A DNA stretch of 64,000 nucleotides. Source: Rhizobium rosettiformans (GTDB taxonomy: Bacteria; Pseudomonadota; Alphaproteobacteria; Rhizobiales; Rhizobiaceae). Below the pieces are notes generated by a model. It saw only the letters and a program-made list of their open reading frames with translations, searched no databases and had not been told where the DNA came from. The stretch spans positions 3,128,001 to 3,192,000 of the forward strand of contig NZ_CP032405.1 in NCBI RefSeq assembly GCF_016806065.1. Direction: 5' to 3'. This document shows positions 19,590 through 28,445 of the stretch, piece by piece; position 1 is the first letter of the stretch; each line of letters begins with the position of its first letter. The position numbers and the translations under genes were made by a program.

Positions 19590-21233
19590 ATGAACCGTAC
19601 GGAAGAAAAACTCGCAGCGCTCAACCAGCCCAAGCCCTGGTCCGGCATCAATGCCTACCGCGCCGATCCGCTGCTTGTTGATCTGACATCCTCACTGTCG
19701 CGTCCGCTGCGGGAGGAATACGACGTCATCGGCAAATACGTGACTTCGCCGGAAGCACAGGAACTGGCGCGCATGGCCAATGCCAGCCCGCCGCAGCTCA
19801 GGACCCATGGCGTGCGCGGCGAGCGCCTCGACGTCGTCGAATTCCACCCCGCCTGGCATGCCCTGATGCGCCGCTCGATGGCCTCGGGCTTGCATTCCTC
19901 GGTGTGGGAAAATGCGCCGGAGGCCCGTGGTCACGAACACAAGGCGCGCGCCGTTCGCTTCTTCCTGACGGCCCAGCTCGAATCGGGGCATCTCTGCCCG
20001 CTCACCATGACCAGCGCTTCGGTCACAGCCCTCGTCGCCTCTCCGGCCGTCCAGAAGGAATGGACGCCGCGGATCCTATCGCGCAAATACGACAGCAGCA
20101 ACAAGCCGCCGATGCAGAAGAGCGCCGTCACCATCGGCATGGGCATGACCGAAAAGCAGGGCGGCACGGATGTCCGCGCCAACACCACCATGGGCGAGCG
20201 AGTGGGTGAGGGGATCTACCGCCTGTCCGGCCACAAATGGTTCATGTCCGCCCCGATGAGCGACGCCTTCGTGATGCTCGCCCAGACCAAGGACGGTATG
20301 GGGTGCTTCCTCGTGCCGCGCCTGCTCGAAGACGGCTCCACCAATGGTTTGGAGTTCCAGCGCCTGAAGGACAAGCTCGGTAACCGGTCGAACGCCTCTT
20401 CCGAAGTCGAGTTCTCCGAAACCTTCGGCTTCCTGCTCGGCACGCCGGGGGACGGCGTGCGCACCATCCTCGACATGGTAACGCTGACCCGCCTCGACTG
20501 CGCGCTCTCCTCCGCCGGCATGATGCGCGCCTCCATGGCCGAGGCTGTCCATCACGTGCGCGGCCGCATGGTTTTCGGCAAGAACCTCATTGATCAGCCG
20601 ATGATGACTCGCGTGCTCGCCGACATGGCGCTCGATGTCGCAGCAGCGACGGCACTCGCCTTCCGTCTCGCCGACAGCTTCGACAAGGCGCGCGAAAGCC
20701 CTATTGACGCGGCCTATGCCCGTGTCATGACCCCGGTTGCCAAATACTGGGTCTGCAAGATCGCCCCGTCCCTCATCTATGAGGCCATGGAATGCATCGG
20801 CGGCAGCGGTTACGTCGAGGAGCGCCCGATCGCTCGGCACTACCGTGAAGCTCCGGTCAATGCGATCTGGGAAGGCTCCGGCAATGTCATGGCGCTGGAT
20901 GTGCTGCGTGTCTTGAGCCGCGGCAAGGATCTCTTCGAGACGCTGTTTGCCGGGCTTGAGCGCGACCTCGGCCCCTCCGGCAAGAAGACCGTCGAAGTCT
21001 TGCGTGCTGCAACGGCGCTTGCGGAACGCGACGAAGCCGCCGGCCGTCTGCTCATCGAGCAGCTGGCGCTCGCGGCCGGTGCCGCCGAGCTCTACCGGCT
21101 GGGTGCCGGCAAGATCGCCGATGCCTTCCTCGAATCACGTCTCGCCGGTGGCTGGCGCCATACCTATGGCGTGCTCGATGCGCGTTTCGATTCGCGTTAC
21201 GTGCTCGATCTTCTCTATCCGCCGGCTGCCTGA
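19590..21233 (+). CDS. AidB-like acyl-CoA dehydrogenase
   Basis: Flavoprotein of the acyl-CoA dehydrogenase superfamily, 547 residues, similar in length and order to E. coli AidB (isovaleryl-CoA dehydrogenase/DNA-binding adaptive-response protein). Visible features are GMGMTEKQGGTDVRANTT, the FAD-contact HKWFMSAPMSDAFVMLAQ, and the IGGSGYVEERPIARHYREA and NAIWEGSGNVMALDVLR segments of the C-terminal helical domain. The start at 19590 follows AGGA at suitable spacing; an ATG at 19527 would add 21 residues. Its last 19 bp overlap the convergent AEC transporter gene. The physiological substrate is not known. Confidence 0.85.
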   Translation: MNRTEEKLAALNQPKPWSGINAYRADPLLVDLTSSLSRPLREEYDVIGKYVTSPEAQELARMANASPPQLRTHGVRGERLDVVEFHPAWHALMRRSMASGLHSSVWENAPEARGHEHKARAVRFFLTAQLESGHLCPLTMTSASVTALVASPAVQKEWTPRILSRKYDSSNKPPMQKSAVTIGMGMTEKQGGTDVRANTTMGERVGEGIYRLSGHKWFMSAPMSDAFVMLAQTKDGMGCFLVPRLLEDGSTNGLEFQRLKDKLGNRSNASSEVEFSETFGFLLGTPGDGVRTILDMVTLTRLDCALSSAGMMRASMAEAVHHVRGRMVFGKNLIDQPMMTRVLADMALDVAAATALAFRLADSFDKARESPIDAAYARVMTPVAKYWVCKIAPSLIYEAMECIGGSGYVEERPIARHYREAPVNAIWEGSGNVMALDVLRVLSRGKDLFETLFAGLERDLGPSGKKTVEVLRAATALAERDEAAGRLLIEQLALAAGAAELYRLGAGKIADAFLESRLAGGWRHTYGVLDARFDSRYVLDLLYPPAA

Positions 21234-22150
21234 CCGGCGAGATAGAGCACGACGGGGATGGTGAAGAAGGCAGCGACGGTCTGCACGGTGGCCGCTGCCG
21301 CATAGAGATCGGCATCGCCACCCATCTGCTTGGCGAGCACATAGCCATTCATGGCGGTCGGAACCGCGGCACCCAGCGCGATCATCACGAGGATTTCGCC
21401 TGAGAGACCGAAGGCAAGCGCGAGCAGCACTGCGACGGCCGGGAACACCAGGAGCTTCAGCACTACCGTCATCAACACGCTCGGCCTCGGTTTGAGGGCA
21501 TCCGCGACACGCAGACCTGCGCCGACGGTCACTAGACCCAGCCCGAGCGAAGCGCTGGCAATCAGGTCGACCGCGGTCATGACAGGTGCGTAGATCGAAA
21601 TCCCTGCAAAATTCACGAGCACACCCAGCAAGGCACCGATGATGATCGGATTGGTGATGATCCTGACGACGAAGGTCTTCAGACCCCGACTCTTGCCGGA
21701 GAACCAGACCATCACCCCGACATTGATGAGGTTGAGCGGTATGATGATCGACGCCATGATGATGGCGATGACGGACAGGCCCGTCTGTCCCGTCAACTTC
21801 TCCGCAATGGCGAGCGCCATGAAGCCGTTCCAGCGCGTCGATGTCTGGAATACCGAGGTGTAGGAAGGTTCGCTCATGCCGCGCGACTTGAGAAGCGGCC
21901 AGATCGCAAGAACGAGTGCAGTCATGACACCGACCGCGAGCAGGGAAACCAGTCCGACGCTACCGCTGTCGAGTGCCGAGAAGTCCGTGGTCGACAGTGT
22001 CTGGAAGAGCAGCGCCGGAAACAAAACGAAATAGCCGAACTGCTCCAGCCCGCTCCAGAAGCTCTCGTTGATGAGCGTGGTGCGCTTCAACACGACGCCG
22101 AGAATCACGAGCAGGAAGATCGGCAGAATGCTTTCGAATATGATGAGCAT
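21215..22150 (-). CDS. AEC (auxin efflux carrier) family transporter
   Basis: Secondary transporter of the AEC family, 311 residues, with about ten membrane segments in two repeats. The start MLIIFESILPIFLLVILGVV and the middle VFQTSTRWNGFMALAIAEKL are characteristic; the second half begins near IITNPIIIGALLGVL. Members export organic acids or other small anions and no substrate can be assigned here. The ATG at 22150 is selected because the additional N-terminal residues of the longer frame are not hydrophobic and have no family similarity. Confidence 0.85.
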   Translation of the reverse strand: MLIIFESILPIFLLVILGVVLKRTTLINESFWSGLEQFGYFVLFPALLFQTLSTTDFSALDSGSVGLVSLLAVGVMTALVLAIWPLLKSRGMSEPSYTSVFQTSTRWNGFMALAIAEKLTGQTGLSVIAIIMASIIIPLNLINVGVMVWFSGKSRGLKTFVVRIITNPIIIGALLGVLVNFAGISIYAPVMTAVDLIASASLGLGLVTVGAGLRVADALKPRPSVLMTVVLKLLVFPAVAVLLALAFGLSGEILVMIALGAAVPTAMNGYVLAKQMGGDADLYAAAATVQTVAAFFTIPVVLYLAGQAAGG

Positions 22151-22215
22151 GGCGGGTCCTGGATGGCGGGCAGGGGAGGGGTAGTCCTGGCACCCCCTGC
22201 TTTCAATCGAAAATC

Positions 22216-22539
22216 GTGTCCCGACGACATTTTCGGCCAAGTGGCTGTAACTGCTCATCCACAGGCGCCGTTAACCTTAACAAAGGGTTTACGTTGCGTG
22301 TTCGTGCCGAACAGGCCACCTTTTGCACGGGACAGACGTTAAAGGGCGAAGTGGTGACGGACGCGCTTGTTGCACGACCGGTGGCAACCATCATGATGAT
22401 GGTATTTTTCTCGGGATTGGCGCTCGATATCGCCGTCCCGGCCGCCGTGCTGTCCGTCATGGCTTCCCTGAAATGGCTGGTGGAAAACTGGCCGGCGACA
22501 AATGATTTGTCGTTCGATCAAAAGGCGGAAACGGCATGA
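22216..22539 (+). CDS. Small hypothetical membrane protein, start uncertain
   Basis: The frame ends with a stop that overlaps the ATG of the next gene (ATGA), suggesting a genuine coupled gene. The C-terminal half has one hydrophobic helix (MMMVFFSGLALDIAVPAAVL) and then KWLVENWPATNDLSFD. The true start is unclear: a TTG at 22294 follows AAGGG with good spacing, an ATG run lies near 22393, and the first ATG at 22216 yields an unconvincing N-terminus. No known family was recognised. Confidence 0.45.
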   Translation: MSRRHFRPSGCNCSSTGAVNLNKGFTLRVRAEQATFCTGQTLKGEVVTDALVARPVATIMMMVFFSGLALDIAVPAAVLSVMASLKWLVENWPATNDLSFDQKAETA

Positions 22540-22871
22540 AGACACTTCTGCTCTTGTGGGCTTTGCCCATCACGATCCTGGGCGCCTGGTACGGTCTGTC
22601 CTACTACGACATGAGCTTCGGCATTTTCATGCTGACGCGGGACGCCCATGATCTGGTCTTCCAGATCTATGGCAACGTCCTCGGCATTGCGCCCGAGACG
22701 ATCCCGCCTCTGGTCGCGCGGGCGATCGTCGTCGATAGCCTGATCCTGTTTGCGATCATCGGCTTTCGCCGCCGCAAGCAGATCAAGGCCTGGTGGGCCG
22801 CCCGTCAGGCGAAGTCGGCGGAACTGTCCGAGGTGCGGGCAAGCCCGGAGAGCCTGTCAAGCGCTCCCTGA
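22536..22871 (+). CDS. DUF6105-like small membrane protein
   Basis: A 111-residue protein starting [20 protein letters not shown], with a first membrane helix at 2-20, a short periplasmic or cytoplasmic stretch ([17 protein letters not shown]), and a second helix at about 63-80 followed by a basic [11 protein letters not shown] recall this pattern as DUF6105 in Rhizobiaceae; function is unknown. It overlaps the preceding small gene by 4 bp and its 3' end overlaps the convergent ruvX by 67 bp, a large overlap for two coding regions. Confidence 0.7.
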   Translation: MKTLLLLWALPITILGAWYGLSYYDMSFGIFMLTRDAHDLVFQIYGNVLGIAPETIPPLVARAIVVDSLILFAIIGFRRRKQIKAWWAARQAKSAELSEVRASPESLSSAP

Positions 22872-23302
22872 AGAATGAAGCTCGCAGCGGCGGAATCGAT
22901 CCGCTCGCTGCGCTTGGCTCTCGAGACGTCCATTTCCAGAAGCGCTCTTTCGGCAGCGACCGTCGACAGCCGCTCGTCCCAGTAGACGAAGGGGATATCG
23001 GTTTTCTCCGACATCGAGCGCACGAAGGCGCGTGTCGCCTGGACGCGAGGACCCGACGAGCCATCCATGTTGACCGGCAGGCCGATGACGAAGGCGGCAA
23101 TCTTCTCTTTCGCCGCAAAGGCGAGCAGAACTTCGGCATCCTGCGTGAATTTCACCCGCTTGATAACAGGGCGAGGGGTGGCAAAGCGCCGGCCGAGATC
23201 GGACGCCGAAAGTCCGATCGTCTTCGTGCCGAGGTCGAGCCCGGCAATGGCTTCACCGGGTTTCAACCGTTCAGCCAGTTCCTCGATCGTCAGGGTGGCC
23301 AT
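22805..23302 (-). CDS. ruvX: Putative pre-16S rRNA nuclease YqgF/RuvX
   Basis: RNase H-fold nuclease thought to mature the 5' end of 16S rRNA. 165 residues with the three family motifs: [16 protein letters not shown] near the start (catalytic Asp), the middle [15 protein letters not shown], and [13 protein letters not shown], with a final acidic D in [14 protein letters not shown]. The ATG at 23302 gives the usual N-terminus; the upstream extension is random. It follows the YjdM-like gene on the same strand after 13 bp. Confidence 0.9.
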   Translation of the reverse strand: MATLTIEELAERLKPGEAIAGLDLGTKTIGLSASDLGRRFATPRPVIKRVKFTQDAEVLLAFAAKEKIAAFVIGLPVNMDGSSGPRVQATRAFVRSMSEKTDIPFVYWDERLSTVAAERALLEMDVSRAKRSERIDSAAASFILQGALDRLSGLARTSDSSADFA

Positions 23303-23315
23303 CTTGTCTCGCCGA

Positions 23316-23612
23316 TCAACGCTTGCGTACGAATTCGGTTCTGAGCACCAGACCCTTGATCCCGTCAAAGCGGCAGTCGATTTCCTCGGGATCATCCGTC
23401 AACCTGATCGAGCGGATAACCGTGCCCTGCTTCAGCGTCTGGCCGGCACCCTTCACCTTGAGATCCTTGATCAGCACGACCGAATCGCCGTCGGCAAGTT
23501 CGGTGCCGGAGGCGTCGCGGGCGATGGGCTTGGCGGCGGCCGCTGCTGCAACTTCGGACGCCGGACGCCATTCGCCGGTCGCCTCGTCATACACGTAGTC
23601 GTCATCGGCCAT
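23316..23612 (-). CDS. YjdM/PhnA-like protein lacking the zinc ribbon
   Basis: A 98-residue protein whose second half is the PhnA/YjdM core ([52 protein letters not shown]). In most family members this is preceded by a zinc ribbon with two CxxC pairs; here the N-terminus is an acidic stretch ([20 protein letters not shown]) with no cysteine pairs. The family name refers to phosphonate use, but that role is doubtful and should not be assumed. It is co-directional with ruvX. Confidence 0.85.
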   Translation of the reverse strand: MADDDYVYDEATGEWRPASEVAAAAAAKPIARDASGTELADGDSVVLIKDLKVKGAGQTLKQGTVIRSIRLTDDPEEIDCRFDGIKGLVLRTEFVRKR

Positions 23613-23648
23613 GGTGGTTCCTTTCTTGCGCTCGGCGCTACGGCTGTC

Positions 23649-23671
23649 ATGCTGGTCGCTTAGACCAGCAT
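23649..23671. promoter_or_regulatory. Inverted repeat between divergent genes
   Basis: Perfect 9-bp arms ATGCTGGTC and GACCAGCAT with a 5-base spacer lie between the start codons of the YjdM-like gene (leftward) and the MBL-fold gene (rightward). The position suits an operator or a transcript hairpin. No regulator can be named. Confidence 0.4.
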
Positions 23672-23758
23672 AGGCATAGAAGCAACTCGGCGCGACTGTT
23701 GCCGATGGAGCGCCCCGCCATATATTGCGAACGATATCAAGGACCGGAGACTCAACGC

Positions 23759-24463
23759 ATGAAAATCACCTGGCTCGGCCACGCCGCCTTCCGTCTCGAC
23801 TCGGCCAAGGCCTCGATCCTTATCGATCCCTTCCTCACCCATAATCCTGGCTTCGCCGGTCTCGACCGCAAGGACATGACCAAGGGTGTGACGCACATCC
23901 TGCTCACCCACGGTCACGGCGACCATGTCGGCGATACGGTGCAGCTAGCGCAGGAAACCGGCGCCACGGTGCTTGCCAATGCCGATCTCGCCGCCTGGCT
24001 TGGATCCAAGGGTGTCGACAAGCTGGAAATGGGCAACACCGGCGGCACCATCCATTTCGAGGGCTTTACGGTGACCTTCACCAATGCGCTGCATTCCTCC
24101 GCTCAGATCACCGAAGACGGCGTGTCGCACGCGCTTGGCAACGCCAACGGCCTGATGCTGCATTTCGACGACGAAGCTTCGGTGCTCCACATGGGCGACA
24201 CCGATATCTTTTCCGACATGAAGCTGATCCACGAATTGCACCAGCCCGATGTCGGAATCGTCCCGATCGGCGACCGCTTCACCATGGGCGGTGCAGTGGC
24301 AGCACTGGCCTGCCAGCGCTTCTTCGACTTCAAGACGGCGATCCCCTGCCACTACGGGTCCTTCCCGATCATCGACCAGACGCCGGAGAAATTTGTCGCC
24401 GGCATGGATGGAACGCGCACCCGTGTGGCGACTCCGCAGGCCGGCACGGCCATCGAGGTCTGA
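23759..24463 (+). CDS. UPF0173 metal-dependent hydrolase (MBL fold)
   Basis: Metallo-beta-lactamase fold hydrolase of 234 residues with start [20 protein letters not shown]. The metal site HGHGDHVGD is at about 47-55, with further ligands expected in [16 protein letters not shown] and a late CHYGSFPI. The family (UPF0173/YtkL) has no agreed physiological substrate. I start it at 23759 because the 20 residues ahead are not conserved in pattern. It lies 66 bp upstream of gatC on the same strand, a common arrangement in rhizobia. Confidence 0.88.
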   Translation: MKITWLGHAAFRLDSAKASILIDPFLTHNPGFAGLDRKDMTKGVTHILLTHGHGDHVGDTVQLAQETGATVLANADLAAWLGSKGVDKLEMGNTGGTIHFEGFTVTFTNALHSSAQITEDGVSHALGNANGLMLHFDDEASVLHMGDTDIFSDMKLIHELHQPDVGIVPIGDRFTMGGAVAALACQRFFDFKTAIPCHYGSFPIIDQTPEKFVAGMDGTRTRVATPQAGTAIEV

Positions 24464-24529
24464 CAAACCCCGTTGCCTCAGCGCTTGACGGCCATTATAG
24501 CGAAGAAAACAGCTTATCCGGAGAATGCC

Positions 24530-24817
24530 ATGTCTGTTGACCTCGCCACCGTCAAGCGCGTCGCGCGCCTTGCCCGCATCGCTGTCAGCGAAGAGGATGC
24601 CGCACGCATGACCGGAGAATTGAATGGCATTCTCGGTTTCGTCGAGCAGTTGAACGAAGTGGACGTGACCGGTGTCGAGCCGATGACCTCGGTGACCCCC
24701 ATGGCCATGAAGAAGCGTGAAGATGTCGTCACCGACGGCAACAAGGCCGACGACATCGTCGCCAATGCGCCGGCCACCGATCGCAATTTCTTCCAGGTGC
24801 CGAAGGTCGTCGAATAA
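24530..24817 (+). CDS. gatC: Glutamyl/aspartyl-tRNA amidotransferase subunit C
   Basis: Small subunit of GatCAB, which converts Glu-tRNA(Gln) and Asp-tRNA(Asn) to the amidated forms. 95 residues; [20 protein letters not shown] at the start and [17 protein letters not shown] at the end are diagnostic. It wraps the A-B interface and stabilises the complex. A GGAG ribosome site precedes the ATG at 24530. It is followed by gatA after 76 bp; gatB is separate at 28.9 kb. Confidence 0.96.
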   Translation: MSVDLATVKRVARLARIAVSEEDAARMTGELNGILGFVEQLNEVDVTGVEPMTSVTPMAMKKREDVVTDGNKADDIVANAPATDRNFFQVPKVVE

Positions 24818-24893
24818 GACGCCTGACCGAACCCTGAGCGCCTCCCGATTATCAGGGCCTGCCGGCCCACCGACAGTTTGAAGTGAACCTGCC

Positions 24894-26375
24894 ATGAGCG
24901 AATTGATCAGCCTCACCATCGCCGAAGCCCGCGCGAAACTCGCCGCCAAGGAGATCAAGGCCGTCGAACTGACGGACGCCTATCTCGCCGCGATTGAGGG
25001 TGCGAATACCGATCTGAACGCCTATGTCGCCGTGACCCCGGATGTCGCTCGCGAGATGGCGAAGGCATCCGACGCCCGCATCGCAGACGGCAAGGCCGGC
25101 GTGCTCGAAGGCATTCCGCTCGGCGTCAAGGATCTTTACGCCACCCGCGACGTGCATACCCAGGCCTGCAGCCACATCCTCGACGGCTTCAAGCCGAAGT
25201 ATGAATCGACCGTGACCCAGAACCTCTGGGATGCCGGCGCCGTTATGCTCGGCAAGCTCAACATGGACGAATTCGCCATGGGCTCGTCGAACGAGAGCTC
25301 CTATTACGGTCCTGCCGTTAACCCGTGGAAGGCCAAGGGGTCGGATGAGAAGCTGGTTCCAGGCGGCTCCTCCGGTGGCTCTGCTGCAGCCGTTGCCGCG
25401 CATCTCTGCGCCGGTGCCACGGCAACCGACACCGGCGGCTCGATCCGCCAGCCGGCTGCTCTCACCGGCACCGTCGGCATCAAGCCGACTTACGGCCGCT
25501 GCTCGCGTTTCGGCATCGTCGCATTTGCCTCGTCGCTCGATCAGGCCGGTCCCATCGCCCGCGACGTCCGCGATGCTGCGATCCTTCTGAAATCCATGGC
25601 CAGCGTTGACCCGAAGGACACGACTTCTGTCGACCTGCCGGTTCCGGACTACGAAAAGGCCATCGGCGGCTCGGTGAAGGGCATGAAGATCGGCATTCCC
25701 AAGGAATACCATATCGAAGGCATGTCAGAAGAGGTCCTGGCCCTCTGGCAGCAGGGCATTGCCTGGCTCAAGGAGGCCGGCGCCGAGATCGTCGACATTT
25801 CCCTGCCGCACACGAAATACGCGCTGCCGGCCTATTACATCGTGGCACCCGCCGAAGCCTCGTCGAACCTCGCCCGCTATGACGGCGTTCGTTACGGTCT
25901 GCGCGTCGACGGCAAGGACATCGTCGACATGTACGAGAAGACCCGGGCCGCAGGCTTCGGCAAGGAAGTCCAGCGCCGCATCATGATCGGGACCTATGTG
26001 CTGTCTGCCGGCTATTACGACGCCTACTATCTGAAGGCCCAGAAGGTCCGCACGCTGATCAAGCGCGACTTCGAACTCGCCTTCGAAGCCGGCGTCGACG
26101 CAATCCTGACGCCGATCACGCCGTCGTCTGCCTTTGCGATCGGCGACAAGGAACTCGCGGCCGATCCGGTCAAGATGTACCAGCAGGACGTCTTCAGCAT
26201 CACGCTGAACATGGCCGGTCTGCCGGGCATCTCGGTTCCCGCCGGCCTCGATGCCAAGGGCCTACCACTCGGTCTTCAGGTCATCGGCAAGCCCTTCGAG
26301 GAGGAAACCCTCTTCAAAACGGCTCATGTCATCGAACAGGCTGCCGGCAAGTTCATGCCGGCCAAGTGGTGGTAA
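24894..26375 (+). CDS. gatA: Glutamyl/aspartyl-tRNA amidotransferase subunit A
   Basis: Amidase-signature glutaminase subunit of GatCAB, 493 residues. The catalytic Lys is in [11 protein letters not shown], the cis-Ser and nucleophile Ser are in [14 protein letters not shown] and [13 protein letters not shown]. The remainder shows the usual amidase fold including [17 protein letters not shown]. The stop codon overlaps the GTG of the following GNAT gene by about 10 bp, so expression of that gene is probably linked to gatA. Confidence 0.97.
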   Translation: MSELISLTIAEARAKLAAKEIKAVELTDAYLAAIEGANTDLNAYVAVTPDVAREMAKASDARIADGKAGVLEGIPLGVKDLYATRDVHTQACSHILDGFKPKYESTVTQNLWDAGAVMLGKLNMDEFAMGSSNESSYYGPAVNPWKAKGSDEKLVPGGSSGGSAAAVAAHLCAGATATDTGGSIRQPAALTGTVGIKPTYGRCSRFGIVAFASSLDQAGPIARDVRDAAILLKSMASVDPKDTTSVDLPVPDYEKAIGGSVKGMKIGIPKEYHIEGMSEEVLALWQQGIAWLKEAGAEIVDISLPHTKYALPAYYIVAPAEASSNLARYDGVRYGLRVDGKDIVDMYEKTRAAGFGKEVQRRIMIGTYVLSAGYYDAYYLKAQKVRTLIKRDFELAFEAGVDAILTPITPSSAFAIGDKELAADPVKMYQQDVFSITLNMAGLPGISVPAGLDAKGLPLGLQVIGKPFEEETLFKTAHVIEQAAGKFMPAKWW

Positions 26376-26851
26376 AGGACTTCGTCATCCGTGACATGAC
26401 AGCGGCCGATGCGGACAGCGTCGGCCGCGTCGGTTTCGACGCCTGGGCTGCGAACCCCGTGCTGAATGCCTTCGGCGTCGACATGATGGTTCGCATTCGC
26501 CTGAGCTTCCGCCGTTTTGCCCAGGAGCATTACAGCCTGATCACCGTCGGCGAGCTCGGCGACGAGATTGCTGGCTGGATCGCCCGTGACGGTGCGCGCG
26601 ACTACATCTCCGATCTCTGGGTGAGCCCCGCCCATCAGAGTCTCGGCATCGGCTCGGCGCTCGTCTCGAGGCTCCTGCGCGAGATGCGCGCCGAAGGTTT
26701 GAAGCGAGCGCGGATTGACACGCATGCCGCCAACGAAGGCGCAATCCGGCTTTACAAGGATCTGGGCTTCACTATCTTCTGGCGCGGCATGCAGAATTCG
26801 CCGTCCATGGGAATGGCGGTCGACAAGGTGAAGATGCAGCTGGTGTTTTGA
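26366..26851 (+). CDS. GNAT family N-acetyltransferase (behind gatA)
   Basis: 161-residue acetyltransferase, target unknown. GNAT motif A is seen as [25 protein letters not shown] (acetyl-CoA pyrophosphate loop QSLGIG), with motif [16 protein letters not shown] near the end. It starts with GTG inside the 3' end of gatA, suggesting translational coupling. The convergent ParE/RelE-type toxin gene begins its stop only three bases after this gene ends. Confidence 0.82.
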   Translation: MVVKDFVIRDMTAADADSVGRVGFDAWAANPVLNAFGVDMMVRIRLSFRRFAQEHYSLITVGELGDEIAGWIARDGARDYISDLWVSPAHQSLGIGSALVSRLLREMRAEGLKRARIDTHAANEGAIRLYKDLGFTIFWRGMQNSPSMGMAVDKVKMQLVF

Positions 26852-26854
26852 CCC

Positions 26855-27151
26855 TCAGTCTTCCGATGGCGGATAAAGCATGCGCTGATGAAGAACTGTC
26901 ACTATGTCGAGTTGTGCGGTTGAGACCATTCGATAAATGATCGTGTAAGGGAGCCCGTGCACCGGAAACTCGCGAGTGTCGGCGACAGAACCCGGTCGAC
27001 CGAGCATCGGATAATGCCCTAGTGTCTCGGTGGCCTGTCGGAGACGTGACAGAATCCTGTCGGCAGCAAATTCGTCTCGGTCGGAGATATACGCATGAAT
27101 GGCGATGAGATCTGCATTCGCTTGTGGTGAGAACTTAACGTTCAAAGCCAA
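26855..27151 (-). CDS. ParE/RelE-type toxin
   Basis: A 98-residue toxin of the RelE/ParE superfamily: KFSPQANADLIAIHAYISDR at the start, RLRQATETLGHYPMLGRPGS in the middle, and LPYTIIYRMVSTAQLDIVTV followed by LHQRM at the end. The pattern is closer to ParE (gyrase-directed) than to RelE, since the Arg/His ribonuclease residues of RelE are not clearly present. It overlaps its antitoxin gene by 17 bp, with the antitoxin first, as is usual for type II systems. Confidence 0.85.
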   Translation of the reverse strand: MALNVKFSPQANADLIAIHAYISDRDEFAADRILSRLRQATETLGHYPMLGRPGSVADTREFPVHGLPYTIIYRMVSTAQLDIVTVLHQRMLYPPSED

Positions 27152-27320
27152 AGCGCTCCCAAACCTCGGCGGCCGGGATCATCGATTCTCGATCCTCGCA
27201 CTGCTTGAGAGCGTGGGTGATCTTCTTCACCTTCCAGGCCTCATACTCCGCCGGGGACGCGTTCGCCGACGGCGGGGCGAAGTCGATGTCTTCTAAAGCT
27301 TGTGGTTTCGATTCAGCCAT
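27135..27320 (-). CDS. Antitoxin partner of the ParE/RelE-type toxin
   Basis: A 61-residue acidic protein, MAESKPQALEDIDFAPPSAN at the start and KQCEDRESMIPAAEVWERFG near the end. No clear ribbon-helix-helix is visible; the identification rests on its small size, charge and position directly upstream of and overlapping the toxin gene. The ATG at 27320 is chosen; the frame extends further but with a non-conserved leader. Autoregulation is likely but no operator was pinned down. Confidence 0.7.
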   Translation of the reverse strand: MAESKPQALEDIDFAPPSANASPAEYEAWKVKKITHALKQCEDRESMIPAAEVWERFGFER

Positions 27321-27366
27321 TAGACGACAATAGCGCAACTTGGATCCAGGGCCAACTGGATCGATA

Positions 27367-27399
27367 GGGACCGGCACCGCGTTCAGCGGTGCCGGTCCC
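27367..27399 (-). terminator. Strong inverted repeat after the yjhX-like gene
   Basis: Perfect 14-bp arms (GGGACCGGCACCGC and its complement) enclose a GTTCA loop, directly beyond the yjhX-like stop codon and before the antitoxin start. There is no T-run, so it may be an attenuating or mRNA-stabilising hairpin and not a true intrinsic terminator. Confidence 0.5.
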
Positions 27400-27403
27400 A
27401 AGC

Positions 27404-27661
27404 TCACCTATTATCCAGCTCAGCCCTGACGAGCCTCAAGCCTCGTTCGGTAATCCGATAGGGCTTGCCATCTCTCGAACTGATCGCCTTCAGGCGTTTC
27501 AGCCGCCGGAAGAGTTCGATGTCGAAGCCGGGATAGAGCCAGCCGTCGCGGGAGAAGCACAAGGCCTTCTCGATCTTGCGTCGGTCGTCGCGGTGGAGTT
27601 CGATCCAGCCGCCTTGGGCCATGAGATGAAGGATACGCTGGTCTGAGCGTGAAATGTCCAT
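27404..27661 (-). CDS. YjhX/TopAI family toxin
   Basis: An 85-residue protein of the YjhX (UPF0386) family, the same length as E. coli YjhX. Family features are MDISRSDQRILHLMAQGGWI, the middle SRDGWLYPGFDIELFRRLKR, and the end KPYRITERGLRLVRAELDNR. E. coli YjhX was reported to inhibit topoisomerase I and to be neutralised by the GNAT protein YjhQ. Here a GNAT gene lies divergently 274 bp away, which makes a related pair plausible but unproven. Whether this copy is toxic is not known. Confidence 0.88.
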   Translation of the reverse strand: MDISRSDQRILHLMAQGGWIELHRDDRRKIEKALCFSRDGWLYPGFDIELFRRLKRLKAISSRDGKPYRITERGLRLVRAELDNR

Positions 27662-27935
27662 GATGAGATGTCCGGAGAAACGCGCTGCGTAGCGCGCATG
27701 AAAACGGGTCCGGCGCCTGAAGGCGTCGGGGCTTCGTTTTCTGGCCCTGGCCGATCGCTCCCTCGAAGGGGCGCGGGCAGGGCCTTTACCGGGTCTCGGA
27801 CAAACCGAACATCAAAACTCCTGTAGACGGTGTCCTCATATCACGACGCACCGCGGGGCGTCGATGACCGCAATGTCACACGCTCTGGCCAAGAATCATC
27901 ACCGATGTTTTACTGTCGCCAACAAAGAGGTGAGG

Positions 27936-28445
27936 ATGGTCACGATCCGCAAGGCACGACAGGACGATGCAAGGCTGCTGACGGAGATCGGCATGCGCGC
28001 CTGGCGCAAGGCCATGGCGTCCGTCGGCGAGGCGGAGGAAATGGCGGCCAATGCACGGGACGCTTTTGCGCGCTTCGCGGAAGACGGCTGGATCACCATA
28101 ACTGTCGTCGAAGTCTCCGGCGTGCCCGCCGGTTGGGCGGCGCGCGAGGACATGGATGAAAACATCACCGATTTCTGGATCGAGCCGGATCTGGAAGGCC
28201 AGGGGCTCGGCACTGCCTTGCTTGAGGCGGTCGAGGATGAACTCAGGGCACAAGGCATCCCGCTCGCCCGCCTTCAGACCCATGCGATGAACAGCGATGC
28301 ACTGAAGTTTTTCGAAAGAAAGGGTTACCAGGTGAACTGGCTGACCGTCAGCTATAATCCCAAGCTCGATCGCGACGTGCAGTCCGTTGGCCTTTCCAAA
28401 TCGCTGTCTGAAGCCGGCGGCAGCGGCTATGGCCAGGAATTCTAA
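27936..28445 (+). CDS. GNAT family N-acetyltransferase, divergent from yjhX
   Basis: 169-residue acetyltransferase beginning MVTIRKARQDDARLLTEIGM. Motif A is DFWIEPDLEGQGLGTALLEA with the EGQGLG loop; motif B is HAMNSDALKFFERKGYQV. The ATG at 27936 is preceded by GAGG; an ATG at 27864 would add 24 unlikely residues. Position next to a YjhX-type toxin suggests a role like YjhQ, the GNAT antitoxin of E. coli, though general GNAT enzymes are so common that chance proximity is possible. The 3' end overlaps the convergent DUF1294 gene by 4 bp. Confidence 0.8.
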   Translation: MVTIRKARQDDARLLTEIGMRAWRKAMASVGEAEEMAANARDAFARFAEDGWITITVVEVSGVPAGWAAREDMDENITDFWIEPDLEGQGLGTALLEAVEDELRAQGIPLARLQTHAMNSDALKFFERKGYQVNWLTVSYNPKLDRDVQSVGLSKSLSEAGGSGYGQEF

